From NCBI GenBank assembly GCA_902628275.1, contig CACOMI010000002.1, forward strand, positions 116,643 to 180,642: 64,000 nt of DNA, given 5' to 3'. The notes beneath the pieces were generated by a model, which saw only the letters and a list, made by a program, of their open reading frames with translations, did no database searches and was not told the DNA's origin. Below are positions 31,572-42,256 of this stretch, piece by piece. Both the position numbers and the translations under genes were made by a program. How positions within the stretch are numbered: position 1 is the first letter of the stretch; the number at the start of each line of letters is the position of its first letter. The stretch is from an uncultured Pelagibacteraceae bacterium (GTDB taxonomy: Bacteria; Pseudomonadota; Alphaproteobacteria; Pelagibacterales; Pelagibacteraceae).

Positions 31572-32909
31572 ATAAAAATAATATTATTTATAATTCCATT
31601 TTCTATTTCAGTAAATAAAACATACGCAGTTGAATTACCAAAACCATTAACTATCGATGATTTTCATGAAGTTGACATGAAACAAGTAAAAATAGGTAGA
31701 CTTTTATTTCATGATAAAATTTTATCTGCAAATCGAAATATAGCCTGTGCAACATGTCATAGTCATGATTTGGGTGGTTCGGATGGACTTTCTCTAGGAA
31801 TTGGAGAAGGTGGATCTGGAATAGGGTTAAAAAGAACAGCTGGTATTGGTGATGATAAAATTAAAAAACGTGTTCCAAGAAATGCCCTAGCTTTGTGGAA
31901 TTTAGGATTTAAAGATATCACCACTTTACTACATGATGGAAGAGTAACTAAATCAAATATATTTGGTAATGGTTTTAATACACCTGCTCAAGAAGCGCTT
32001 CCTAAGGGGCTTAATAATATAGTTGCTGTTCAAGCCTTATTTCCGATGACTAGACAGTTTGAGATGGCAGGAAATCCAGGAGAAAATGAAATTATAGGTT
32101 TAGTCTCAAAAGTTGGAAAAGATAGCATGAGAATTGACAGGGTTTGGCCTGTAATTACCCATCGAATTAGAGGGATTCCAGAATATGTTGAGTTATTTAA
32201 AAATGGTTTTGATGATGTTGATAGCGCTTTAGATATTAACATTACACATATAGTCAATTCAATTGCTGCATTTGAAATTCATGAATGGACTTCATTTGAC
32301 TCACCGTTTGATGAATACTTAAATGGTAACAAACAAGCTTTAAATTTAGAACAAATCAAAGGGATGAATTTATTTTATGGAAAAGCAAATTGCAGTTCAT
32401 GTCATTCTGGTTCTTTGTTATCAGATCAAAAATTTCACTCAATAGGTATTCCACAGTTTGGACCAGGAAGAACAAGACCTTTTGATCCATATGCACGAGA
32501 TGTAGGACGCATGGTTGAAACAGACAATATAAACGACATGTATAAATTTAAAACGCCAGCATTAAGAAATGTTTCTTTAACAGCTCCATACGGTCACAAT
32601 GGTGCTTACCCAACTCTAAAATCAATAATAAAACATCATTTAAATCCAATAAAAATGAATAAGAGTTGGAAACCTGAATTCGCAAATTTACCAAAGGCAC
32701 CTTGGTTAAAGGAAATTGATTTTGTGACTTTTTCCGACAAAAGAGAACAAGACAGAATACTATCAAGTATTGATATTCTGCCAGTAGAATTGAATGATAA
32801 AGAAATTGATCAACTTGTTTCTTTTCTCGTATCTTTAACTGGCAGAAGTGGAAATCAAAGACCTCTTGGCAAACCTGATAAAGTGCCAAGTGGTTTAAGT
32901 ATTGATTAA
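31572..32909 (+). CDS. Di-heme cytochrome c peroxidase/MauG-family protein (start uncertain)
   Basis: Two CxxCH motifs (CATCH, CSSCH); signal-peptide-like IKIILFIIPFSISVNKTYA begins at a non-ATG codon; ORF-track start 31146 is antisense to the Sel1 gene. Confidence 0.85.
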   Translation: MKIILFIIPFSISVNKTYAVELPKPLTIDDFHEVDMKQVKIGRLLFHDKILSANRNIACATCHSHDLGGSDGLSLGIGEGGSGIGLKRTAGIGDDKIKKRVPRNALALWNLGFKDITTLLHDGRVTKSNIFGNGFNTPAQEALPKGLNNIVAVQALFPMTRQFEMAGNPGENEIIGLVSKVGKDSMRIDRVWPVITHRIRGIPEYVELFKNGFDDVDSALDINITHIVNSIAAFEIHEWTSFDSPFDEYLNGNKQALNLEQIKGMNLFYGKANCSSCHSGSLLSDQKFHSIGIPQFGPGRTRPFDPYARDVGRMVETDNINDMYKFKTPALRNVSLTAPYGHNGAYPTLKSIIKHHLNPIKMNKSWKPEFANLPKAPWLKEIDFVTFSDKREQDRILSSIDILPVELNDKEIDQLVSFLVSLTGRSGNQRPLGKPDKVPSGLSID

Positions 32910-32940
32910 ATTTTTCAAATTAAACTGATACAAGCAGAAT

Positions 32941-34023
32941 ATGAAAAAAATAAAATATGGAATTATTGGAGCAGGCACTATGGCCAGAGAACATATTTTA
33001 AATATATCTTTAATTGATAATGCAGAAGTAGTTGCACTTGCTGATCCTCATAAAGATTCATTAAATCAATGTAAAGAAATTCTAAAAACTGAAGTTTCTT
33101 ACTTCACAAATCATTTAGAAATGATTAAAGAAAATAATGTGGATGTTTACTTGATTTCAACTCCGAACTTTACACATATACAAATCTTGAAAGATGTAAT
33201 TAAAACTAAAAAACATATATTAGTAGAAAAACCATTATGCACTAATACAAAAGATTGCTTGGAAATAAAAAATCTTACAATAGGTTATCCTTCAGTATTT
33301 TGGATCGGAATGGAGTATAGATATATGCCGCCAGTCTCAAAGTTTATTCATGAAATTCATAATAACAAAATTGGTGATTTAAAAACTTTGACTATAAGAG
33401 AACACAGATTTCCTTTTTTGAAAAAAGTAGAAAATTGGAATCGTTTTGAGGAAAATACTGGTGGTACACTCATTGAAAAGTGCTGCCACTTTTTTGATTT
33501 GATGCGATTAATTATTCGTAGTGACCCACTTAGTGTTTATGCAAGTGGCGGTCAAGATGTGAACCATTTAGATGAAGTCTACAACGGAAAAAAACCTGAC
33601 ATAATTGATAACGCATATGTTATTGTAAATTTTGAAAATGGAGCAAGAAGTTTGCTCGAGCTTTGTATGTTTGCAGAAAATTCTGATATGCAAGAGGAGC
33701 TTGTAGCAACTGGAAATAAAGGAAAAATTGAAACTTCAGTCCCCTCTAATGAGTCAGGTAAAACTTCATCGAATTTAAGAATTGGAATGAGAGAAGGAAA
33801 AACACACATTGAGAATATAGAAGTAGATAAAAAAATTATAGAGGCTGGTCATCATCATGGATCCACATACTATGAACATTTAGCTTTTTTGAAAACTATT
33901 GAAAATAGTTCAAATCCAGAAGTTTCAATAGATGATGGTTTAATTGCAGTTGCTGTAGGAGAGGCTGCTGAACAATCAATAAAACAAGGACGATTAATAA
34001 ATTTAAAAGAAATAATTAATTAA
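32941..34023 (+). CDS. Gfo/Idh/MocA family oxidoreductase
   Basis: YGIIGAGTMAREHI, LVEKPLCT, GGTLIEKCCHFFDLMR. Confidence 0.9.
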   Translation: MKKIKYGIIGAGTMAREHILNISLIDNAEVVALADPHKDSLNQCKEILKTEVSYFTNHLEMIKENNVDVYLISTPNFTHIQILKDVIKTKKHILVEKPLCTNTKDCLEIKNLTIGYPSVFWIGMEYRYMPPVSKFIHEIHNNKIGDLKTLTIREHRFPFLKKVENWNRFEENTGGTLIEKCCHFFDLMRLIIRSDPLSVYASGGQDVNHLDEVYNGKKPDIIDNAYVIVNFENGARSLLELCMFAENSDMQEELVATGNKGKIETSVPSNESGKTSSNLRIGMREGKTHIENIEVDKKIIEAGHHHGSTYYEHLAFLKTIENSSNPEVSIDDGLIAVAVGEAAEQSIKQGRLINLKEIIN

Positions 34024-34939
34024 AAAAATTTGTGATTTTTTTAACAATAAAATCACTTACTCTAATATTTGACTCTGTAGTAACTCCAGAAATATGCGGT
34101 GTTAAGATACAATTCATACCTGGTTTAATTTTACTATAAAATTCACTTTCTATTGGTTCGTTTTCAAAAACGTCTAGAGCAAAGCCAGAAATAATATTTT
34201 CATAGTAAGCATCAATTAGATCACTCTCATTAATGATACCTCCTCTAGAGGTGTTTATTATAATTGGTTTATTTTTCATTTGTAAAAATGAAGATTTATT
34301 TATGATATTTTTTGTTTCATTAGTTAAAGGCAAGTGTATAGAAATAATATCTGATTTTTCGTATATCTCATTTAAACTTGATAATTTGGCATAAATTTTT
34401 TCATTAATTATTTCCTTAATATAAGGATCGTAAGCTAAAATCTTTAAGCCATTTTTTGAACAATATTCAGCAACTTTTTTTCCAATTGTACCAAATCCAA
34501 TCAGTCCTAAAAACTTTTGGTTTATTTCTTTAGACTTAATAGATGTTCTTGGCCATTCACCTTTAATAGTTCCATTATGAAATATTGGAATTTTTTTTAT
34601 TAGGGACATAGATGAAGAAACAACATATTCAGCTACAGATTCCGCATTCATACCTGTTGCTGGTTGAACATGAATATTTTTATTTTTACAATATTCTGTA
34701 TCAATATTATCTAAACCAACACCCAATCTTCCAATAAATTTTAGTTCTTTTGCTTTTTTTAAAACGTCACTGTTCACTTGTGTTTTATTTCTAACAATTA
34801 AACCTTCATAATCATGGATAATATTTTCTAGTTCTAATTTGTTTTTATATAGCTCTTCATCATATTTTAGATCGAATTTTTTTTTTAAATTATCCAGACT
34901 ATTTTGATTAATGAATTCAGTTATTAAAATTTTAGTCAT
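34016..34939 (-). CDS. D-isomer-specific 2-hydroxyacid dehydrogenase
   Basis: IGRLGVGLDNID, IGFGTIGKKVAEY, INTSRGGIINESDL. Confidence 0.9.
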   Translation of the reverse strand: MTKILITEFINQNSLDNLKKKFDLKYDEELYKNKLELENIIHDYEGLIVRNKTQVNSDVLKKAKELKFIGRLGVGLDNIDTEYCKNKNIHVQPATGMNAESVAEYVVSSSMSLIKKIPIFHNGTIKGEWPRTSIKSKEINQKFLGLIGFGTIGKKVAEYCSKNGLKILAYDPYIKEIINEKIYAKLSSLNEIYEKSDIISIHLPLTNETKNIINKSSFLQMKNKPIIINTSRGGIINESDLIDAYYENIISGFALDVFENEPIESEFYSKIKPGMNCILTPHISGVTTESNIRVSDFIVKKITNFFN

Positions 34940-34962
34940 TATAAGAGTATTAAAAAAATAAA

Positions 34963-35754
34963 TTAATAAGCTTTAGACTCTTCTTTTTTCAATGAACCTT
35001 TCATTCTTTCAACTTCCATCCTCGAGCCTGTTCCTAATGCTCTTTGATCAGATCCAATTGTTACAAAATTAAAACCTTTATCAATCATCTTTTGAGCATA
35101 TTCAGGTGTTCCATTATGTATCCCTGCAAAAATATTATTTTTTTTTGCATGTTCTAAAATTCGTAAAATTTCGGAATAAGCTTTTGTATTCTCTGGTTTA
35201 TCAAATCCTGGTTCTTCACCAAGAGCTAGACTTAAATCTGCTGGTCCAATATAAATACCATCAAGACCAGGAGTTGACATAATATCATCCAATTTCTCAA
35301 GGGATTCTTTTGTTTCTATCATAGCTAATTTAAGCATTTCATCATTTGCATGTTTTGCATAATCCGAGCCACCATAAATTAAACCTCTAACTGGACCAAA
35401 ACTTCTGTAACCACGAGGCGGATACATGCAAGCTTGAACAAATTTTTCTGCTTCTTCTTTATTACTCACCATTGGACAAATGATACCATAGCATCCCGCG
35501 TCTAGAATTTTCATTATTTGTCCTGGTTCATTCCAGTTTACTCGAGCCAAAGGAGTAACATTGGTTGTAGATATAGTTTGAAGCATTGGAAGGGCATTGG
35601 TGTAATCTACTAATCCATGTTGCATATCAATCGTTAGAGAATCCCAGCCTTGATGAGCCATTACTTCAGCTGAAACCGTACTTGGTATTTGTAGCCAACC
35701 ATTAATAACAGGTTTCCCTGCTTTCATCATTTCTTTTACTTTATTTTTTCTCAC
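34963..35754 (-). CDS. HpcH/HpaI family aldolase (2-keto-3-deoxy sugar acid aldolase-like)
   Basis: DSLTIDMQHGLVDY, CYGIICPMVSNKEEAEKFVQACMYPPRGYRSFGP, IYIGPADLSLALG. Confidence 0.9.
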   Translation of the reverse strand: MRKNKVKEMMKAGKPVINGWLQIPSTVSAEVMAHQGWDSLTIDMQHGLVDYTNALPMLQTISTTNVTPLARVNWNEPGQIMKILDAGCYGIICPMVSNKEEAEKFVQACMYPPRGYRSFGPVRGLIYGGSDYAKHANDEMLKLAMIETKESLEKLDDIMSTPGLDGIYIGPADLSLALGEEPGFDKPENTKAYSEILRILEHAKKNNIFAGIHNGTPEYAQKMIDKGFNFVTIGSDQRALGTGSRMEVERMKGSLKKEESKAY

Positions 35755-35756
35755 AA

Positions 35757-37199
35757 TTATATTTTTAAGCCCATATGAGTATATTTGACATTTAAGTAAT
35801 CTTTGATTGCTCCAGAGCCACCTTCACGTCCATACCCGGTTTGTTTAATACCCCCAAAAGGAGCTTCAGCTATTGCAACAACTCCAGTATTGACTGCAAC
35901 ACAACCAGATTCTAATTTTTCTGATCCTCTATTAGCTTGATCCATTGAGTTAGTATATAAATAACTACATAATCCTAAATCATTATCATTAGCTCTTTCA
36001 ATGACTTCGTCGAATTTTTTAAATGTTAAAACAGGGACTAATGGTCCAAATGGCTCTTCTTTCATTATTGTAAAATTATCTTTTACCTCATCAAATACAG
36101 TTGGTTCATAATAAAAACCTTTATTAAAATCGGAGGGTCTTTTTCCACCCATTAAAACTTTTGCACCCTCTTTTTTTGTAATCTCAACCAGTTTCTCAAC
36201 TTCTTCTAATCTTTTAGCAGTTGTTAAAGGTCCTAGTTCAACACCTTCATCCATACCATTTCCTATTTTAAGTTTTTTAGCTTTTTCAATAAAAGCATTT
36301 ATAAATTCATCTTTTCTATTTTCTTGAATATAAAATCTGTTTGGAGAAATACAGACCTGACCATTGTTTCTAAATTTTGATGTAATTGCTATATCTGCTA
36401 CCTTATTCATATCAACATCTTCACATACAATGAAAGGAGAGTGTCCACTCAACTCCATAGTAACTCTTTGAACTTTATCAGCAGCTTTTTTTAATATTAT
36501 TTTACCAACCCTAGTTGATCCAGTAATTGAAACTTTTTTAATAATATCGGAGTCCATTAATTCATTTGAAATTTCAGCAGGGTCACCTGACAAAAGATTT
36601 ACAACACCATCTGGAACTCCAGCTTCTTTACAAATATTAACTAATTCCATGACAGAACCAGGAGTAATTACATCTGGTTTACATATTACAGAACATCCTG
36701 CTGCTAAAGCTGTTGATATTTTTCTAGACGCTAGAACTATTGGAAAATTCCAAGGTACTAGAGCTGCAACTACACCTACTGGCTGATAATACACATGCAC
36801 TCGTGTATCTGGAAATCTACTTTGTTGTGTTTGACCATAAATTCTTTTTGTTTCTTCAGCATTCCATTCAAAAATATCAGCACCACCACCAACTTCACCT
36901 ACTGCTTCTGCAAGAGGTTTACCTACTTCAAGAGTTAACCATTTGGCAAGAACATCTTTTTTCTCTCTCATTAGATCAGCAATTTTTCTAATTATATATG
37001 CCCTTTGCCAAGGTGCAGTATTTTTCCAAACTTCCAAACCTTTCTCCGCTGATTTTAATGCTCTTTGAACTTCAATTGAAGAAGCTTTTGAAGCCTTACC
37101 AATTACTTCTTCAGTTGCAGGGTTTATTACATCGTAAGTTTCTTTTTTTTCAGCATGTTGCCATTTACCTTCAATAAATTGTCCAAATTTTTCGTACAT
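35757..37199 (-). CDS. NAD(P)-dependent aldehyde dehydrogenase
   Basis: VPWNFPIVLASRKISTALAAGC, MELSGHSPFIV, NNGQVCISPNRF. Confidence 0.93.
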   Translation of the reverse strand: MYEKFGQFIEGKWQHAEKKETYDVINPATEEVIGKASKASSIEVQRALKSAEKGLEVWKNTAPWQRAYIIRKIADLMREKKDVLAKWLTLEVGKPLAEAVGEVGGGADIFEWNAEETKRIYGQTQQSRFPDTRVHVYYQPVGVVAALVPWNFPIVLASRKISTALAAGCSVICKPDVITPGSVMELVNICKEAGVPDGVVNLLSGDPAEISNELMDSDIIKKVSITGSTRVGKIILKKAADKVQRVTMELSGHSPFIVCEDVDMNKVADIAITSKFRNNGQVCISPNRFYIQENRKDEFINAFIEKAKKLKIGNGMDEGVELGPLTTAKRLEEVEKLVEITKKEGAKVLMGGKRPSDFNKGFYYEPTVFDEVKDNFTIMKEEPFGPLVPVLTFKKFDEVIERANDNDLGLCSYLYTNSMDQANRGSEKLESGCVAVNTGVVAIAEAPFGGIKQTGYGREGGSGAIKDYLNVKYTHMGLKI

Positions 37200-37290
37200 A
37201 GATTCTATTTTTAAGTTTACTTAATTAGGTTTTTTAATTTATAAATATAATTATATATACACACTTTAAATATTTAAAGATAACATATTT

Positions 37291-39135
37291 ATGAAAAAAA
37301 TTACCCTTACATGTGCTCATGCAATTGTAAAATATTTAATTTCCCAAAAGATATTAATTAACGGTAAAAAAGAACCATTGTTTCCAGGTGTGTTTGGTAT
37401 TTTTGGACATGGTAACGTTGCATGTTTAGGTCAAGCTCTTGAAGAAAATCAAAAAGAACTACCAACTTTTAGAGGCCACCATGAGCAAAATATGGCTCTT
37501 ACTGGAATAGGATATGCAAGAGCTAAAAGACGACAACAAATTTTTGTAGCTACCTCTTCAGTTGGACCAGGTGCAACAAATATGGTTACTGCTGCTGCAG
37601 TCGCAATGAGTAATAGATTACCAATTTTATTTTTACCAGGTGACACTTACGCAAATAGAATGCCTGATCCTGTATTACAGCAAGTAGAACATTTTAATAA
37701 TCCTGGAATTACTGTTAATGATGCTTTTAAACCTGTGACTAGATATTTTGATAGGATCACAAGACCAGAACAAATTATACAATCATTCCCTACAGCAGTT
37801 CAGACGATGTTAGACCCAGCTGATTGTGGACCAGCATGTATTGCTTTAAGTCAAGATATTCAAGGACAAACATTTGATTATCCTGAGGAATTTTTTAAAG
37901 AGACAATTCATACAATTAGAAGACCAAGACCAGATGAATTTCAAATTAAAACAGCAGCTGAAAAAATTAAATCGTCAAAAAATCCAATTATTATCTCTGG
38001 TGGAGGAGTTTTTTATTCTGATGCCATGGAAGAATTGAGTAAATTTGCAATTAAACACAATATACCTGTCACCCAAACTGTTATGGGATATTCGACAATG
38101 AAAAGAGATCATTCACATTATGCTGGACAAATAGGTGGACTGGGTGGAAAAAATACTAATTTACTTGCAAAGAAAACTGATCTTGCATTAGCTGTTGGAA
38201 CCAAACTAGCAGATTTCACAACAGGGTCTTGGGCAAATTTTGAAAATGAGAGTTTTAAACTTGTATCTATTAATGTTTCTAGATTTGATGCAAACAAACA
38301 TTTAGCTCAAGCAGTAGTAGGTGATGCAAAAGTTTCATTAGATGACCTTTCTTTAGCATTAGGAGATTGGAAAGCAGGAGAAGAATGGAATAAAAAATCC
38401 CAAGCAGAATTAAAAGTATGGAACGAATATGTGGACAAAGAGTGCGCTCCCTCAAATCAAGAAGTACCAAGTTACGTTCAGGTAATAGGTGCTATTTACA
38501 AAAATTCTGATCCATCAGATATTGCAGTCACTGCTGCAGGAGGTTTGGTTGGAGAGGTTATTCAAGTTTGGAGACCAAGAGAATTAAACACTCATGAGAC
38601 GGAATGGGGTTTTAGTTGTATGAGTTACGAAATATCAGGAGCTTTAGGAATTAAAATGGCTAATCCTGACAAAGAGGTAATTTCTTTTGTAGGAGATGGA
38701 TCTTATCTATTGAATAATACAGATATTTATTCCTCTGTGATTACAAATAATAAACTTATTATAATTGTATGTGACAACGGAGGGTTTGCAGTAATTAACA
38801 GACTACAACTATTTAAAGGCGGGAATGAATACAACAATTTACTAAAAAGTTCAAATACACCAGGTTTGGTTGATATAGATTTTGCAAAACATGCAGAAAG
38901 TATGGGAGCTAAGTCAGAACATGTTAGTTCGATCTCAGATCTTGAAGAAGCATTTAAAAGGGCAAAAAAATCAAAAGTTACGTATGTCATTTCTATTAAA
39001 ACTCACGCTTATCAATGGTTAGAAGGTTCTGCATTTTGGGATAGTCCAACATTAGAAGTTCCAACCACCAAAGAGAATAAAGAAGCCTTAAGATTGTATA
39101 AAGAGGGAAAAAGCAAACAAAGACAAGGCGTGTAA
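37291..39135 (+). CDS. iolD: ThDP-dependent 3D-(3,5/4)-trihydroxycyclohexane-1,2-dione acylhydrolase-like (IolD)
   Basis: FPGVFGIFGHGNVACLGQAL, FRGHHEQNMALTGIGYA, SFVGDGSYLLNNTDIYSS. Confidence 0.9.
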   Translation: MKKITLTCAHAIVKYLISQKILINGKKEPLFPGVFGIFGHGNVACLGQALEENQKELPTFRGHHEQNMALTGIGYARAKRRQQIFVATSSVGPGATNMVTAAAVAMSNRLPILFLPGDTYANRMPDPVLQQVEHFNNPGITVNDAFKPVTRYFDRITRPEQIIQSFPTAVQTMLDPADCGPACIALSQDIQGQTFDYPEEFFKETIHTIRRPRPDEFQIKTAAEKIKSSKNPIIISGGGVFYSDAMEELSKFAIKHNIPVTQTVMGYSTMKRDHSHYAGQIGGLGGKNTNLLAKKTDLALAVGTKLADFTTGSWANFENESFKLVSINVSRFDANKHLAQAVVGDAKVSLDDLSLALGDWKAGEEWNKKSQAELKVWNEYVDKECAPSNQEVPSYVQVIGAIYKNSDPSDIAVTAAGGLVGEVIQVWRPRELNTHETEWGFSCMSYEISGALGIKMANPDKEVISFVGDGSYLLNNTDIYSSVITNNKLIIIVCDNGGFAVINRLQLFKGGNEYNNLLKSSNTPGLVDIDFAKHAESMGAKSEHVSSISDLEEAFKRAKKSKVTYVISIKTHAYQWLEGSAFWDSPTLEVPTTKENKEALRLYKEGKSKQRQGV

Positions 39136-39141
39136 TTCTTT

Positions 39142-40299
39142 ATGAATAAAATTTTTAAAGTAGGCCTAATTGGTTGTGGGCATATTTCCGAAACATATTT
39201 TCGAGCAGAAAAATATTTCAATAATATTAAGATAGTTAAATGTGCAGATATCAATCATAGCAATGCATTAAAATGTGCAAAAAAATACAAGATAGAAGCA
39301 TTATCTGTAAAAGAAATTTTACTAGATAAAGAAATTGAGATTATTCTTAATCTAACCATTCCCAAAGCTCACTACAAAGTAGCAAAACAAAGCTTGCTTC
39401 ATGGAAAGCATGTTTATTCCGAAAAGCCATTAGCAATTAATTTTAAAGATGGAAAAGACCTTATTAAAATAGCAAAAAAAAGAAAACTTTATATAGGTAA
39501 TGCTCCAGATACATTTTTAGGCGGTGGTATTCAAAAATCTCGGGAATTAATTGATAAAAAAATAATTGGTAAAATTAATTTAGGAAATGCTATTTTTGCA
39601 TTTCCTGGAGTACAATCATATCATCCGAATCCAGAACCATGGTTTTCCAAAAAAGAAGGTGGTCCAGTAATAGACATGGGCCCTTATTATTTGACAGCTT
39701 TGGTTAATTTGTTGGGACCAGCAAAAAAAGTTAATGGCAGTATCATTAATGGAGTGAAAAGAAGAACTATTGGTATTGGACCGAGAAAGAAAAAAACATT
39801 CAAAGTTGAGTGTCCAACAACATATTTGTGTACTATTACATTTGAAAATGGAACAATTATTAGATTAACGTTATCATTTGATGTTATTGCTCATCAAAGA
39901 AATCATATAGAATTATATGGGGATAAAGGTTCAATGGTTGTGCCAGATCCAAATATGTTTGGAGGTTCGGTTTATATTTGCAAAAAGCTAGGTAATCCAT
40001 GGAAAGAATTCAAAACTAACAAAATGCCTTTAGGAAAAATTAATATAAGAACACAAAGTTCTAGAGCAAACGAAAGTCCAACTAATGCAAATTATAGAGG
40101 AGTAGGTTTATCAGAAATGGCTTATTCAATAGAAAATAAAACATTAAATAAATGCAATGGAGAATTATCTTTGCACGTTTTAGATATTATTCAATCAACT
40201 ATGAGAGCTTGTAAAAAAAATAAGCCACAATTAATCAAAACAAGTTGCAAAAAACCAAATCCGTTTACTTTAACAGAAATAAAGAGGATACTAAGGTAG
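39142..40299 (+). CDS. Gfo/Idh/MocA family oxidoreductase
   Basis: VGLIGCGHISETYF, YSEKPLAINF, GGPVIDMGPYYLTALV. Confidence 0.9.
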   Translation: MNKIFKVGLIGCGHISETYFRAEKYFNNIKIVKCADINHSNALKCAKKYKIEALSVKEILLDKEIEIILNLTIPKAHYKVAKQSLLHGKHVYSEKPLAINFKDGKDLIKIAKKRKLYIGNAPDTFLGGGIQKSRELIDKKIIGKINLGNAIFAFPGVQSYHPNPEPWFSKKEGGPVIDMGPYYLTALVNLLGPAKKVNGSIINGVKRRTIGIGPRKKKTFKVECPTTYLCTITFENGTIIRLTLSFDVIAHQRNHIELYGDKGSMVVPDPNMFGGSVYICKKLGNPWKEFKTNKMPLGKINIRTQSSRANESPTNANYRGVGLSEMAYSIENKTLNKCNGELSLHVLDIIQSTMRACKKNKPQLIKTSCKKPNPFTLTEIKRILR

Positions 40300-40314
40300 C
40301 TCAAATATATACTA

Positions 40315-41076
40315 ATGAAAGTCCAGTATTTTGATTTAAAAAATAAACGTGCAGTAATTTCTGGAGGCGCTTCTGGTATAGGATCTTCAATTGTAGAACA
40401 TCTTTGTGAACAAGGTGTTGAGGTTTATTTTTTTGATATAAATAAAATAGAAGCTCAAAAAACATTAAAAAGAATTAAAAGTAAAAATTTTAAAATTCCA
40501 ACATTTATTAAGTGTGATGTTAAAAATATTAAAAAATATAGGAGTTTAATTTTAAATATTATTAAGAGAAAAGGCCCAATTGATATTTTGATTAACAACG
40601 CCTCTAATGATCAAAGACATAACTTAGAGCAGATCACAGAAAAATATTGGGATGAGAGAATGACAATTAATCTAAAACATTATCTTTTTGCTATTCAATC
40701 AGTAAAGAAAAGCATGATTAAAAACAAGGGTGGATCAATAATAAATCTTAGCTCAGTAAGTTGGATAAGAGGCGCTGTAATGTTCCCAGCTTATAGTACG
40801 GCTAAAGCAGCAATCCATGGATTAACTAGATCTTTAGCTAGAGACCTAGGAAAATATAATATTAGAATAAATTCTATATCACCAGGATCTGTTGCAACTC
40901 AAAGACAATCTAAACTTTGGCTAAATACAAAATTAAAAAAAGAAATATTAAAAAATCAGTGTTTAAAAAAACAATTATTGCCTGACGATATATCAAAAAT
41001 GGTTTTGTTTCTTGCATCAGATATTTCTTCAGGTTGCACTAAACAAAATTTCATAGTTGATGCAGGATTAACTTAG
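40315..41076 (+). CDS. Short-chain dehydrogenase/reductase
   Basis: AVISGGASGIGSSI, NASNDQRH, YSTAKAAIHGLTRSLARDLG. Confidence 0.9.
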   Translation: MKVQYFDLKNKRAVISGGASGIGSSIVEHLCEQGVEVYFFDINKIEAQKTLKRIKSKNFKIPTFIKCDVKNIKKYRSLILNIIKRKGPIDILINNASNDQRHNLEQITEKYWDERMTINLKHYLFAIQSVKKSMIKNKGGSIINLSSVSWIRGAVMFPAYSTAKAAIHGLTRSLARDLGKYNIRINSISPGSVATQRQSKLWLNTKLKKEILKNQCLKKQLLPDDISKMVLFLASDISSGCTKQNFIVDAGLT

Positions 41077-41080
41077 TAGT

Positions 41081-42256
41081 TTATTCAATAATATTAAAAT
41101 CTTTTTTGTATTTATCTGTTATTGATAAACCTAAACCAGGAGTATTATCGTCTAAATCAATAAATCCGTCTTTTGGTGCAGGATCGCCTTCAAAAATATA
41201 ATAAAAAAGTTCATTTCCTATTTCAACATCATGAACTGGAAAAAATTCAGATATAGGACAATTAAAATTAGACATTGTTAAATGATAATTATGCATTTGA
41301 CCTGCATGGGGTATAACTGGCACTTGATAGGCTTCAGCCAATGCATTAATTTTTTGTGCAATCGTAAACCCACCAACTCTATTATTATCGTATTGGATAT
41401 AACTAACAGCTTTTAAATCTAACAATTGCTTAAAACCAAATAAGTTAAACTCATGTTCTCCACCTGAGATAGGTATCATGTTCATTTTGTTTAATTCCGC
41501 ATATCCATGTATATCGTCTGCAACAACTGGTTCTTCTAGCCATCTTGGATTAAACTCCATTAGTTTTGGTATCATTCTTTTTGTATAGTCTAAATTCCAT
41601 CCCATATAACATTCCATCATAAGGTCTGTATCTTCACCAATTACTTCTCTTACTGCTTTAGCAAGCTCTATATTTTTTTTCATACCATCTGGTCCATCTT
41701 TGGGACCCCAGCCAAATCTCATCTTAAACATTTTGAAACCTTGATTGACGTAATTCTCAGCCTCTATTTGAAGTTCCTTAATTGGTTGACTATAAAGCTT
41801 AGACGCATAAACAGGAATTTTTTCTTTCGTTCTTCCACCAAGTAATTTGAATACAGGTTTTTTTGTAATCTTTCCCATAATATCCCAAAGCGCAATATCA
41901 ATTGCAGAAATAGCAACCATACCAACTCCTCTACGTCCCCAAGCATGTGTTCTCCTATACATTTTTTCCCACAGGTAAGCATAATCAAAAGGGTCTTCAC
42001 CAATTACTAAAGGTTTTAAATATGTATCGATAATTTTTTTTGTAACTTGTGGTGCTAGAGCCGCATTACCTATTCCAATTATTCCATTGTCAGTTTCGAC
42101 TTCACAAATTAACCATTCATGAAATCTAAATGATCCCATCGCATCTGATTTTTCATAAAGAAGATCGGATGCATTTGTGCAAAAATTATTTTGAGGAGGA
42201 ACAGTTTTTCCATTCCATTGATAAACTTTTGTTCTGATATTTTTTATTTTAGTCAT
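41081..42256 (-). CDS. Enolase-superfamily sugar acid dehydratase (L-rhamnonate dehydratase-like)
   Basis: [76 protein letters not shown]. Confidence 0.8.
   Translation of the reverse strand: MTKIKNIRTKVYQWNGKTVPPQNNFCTNASDLLYEKSDAMGSFRFHEWLICEVETDNGIIGIGNAALAPQVTKKIIDTYLKPLVIGEDPFDYAYLWEKMYRRTHAWGRRGVGMVAISAIDIALWDIMGKITKKPVFKLLGGRTKEKIPVYASKLYSQPIKELQIEAENYVNQGFKMFKMRFGWGPKDGPDGMKKNIELAKAVREVIGEDTDLMMECYMGWNLDYTKRMIPKLMEFNPRWLEEPVVADDIHGYAELNKMNMIPISGGEHEFNLFGFKQLLDLKAVSYIQYDNNRVGGFTIAQKINALAEAYQVPVIPHAGQMHNYHLTMSNFNCPISEFFPVHDVEIGNELFYYIFEGDPAPKDGFIDLDDNTPGLGLSITDKYKKDFNIIE

Noticed and set aside
32548-32889. 113-aa minus-strand ORF opposite the di-heme cytochrome gene
   Set aside because: Antisense to the CxxCH-containing coding region; no motifs.
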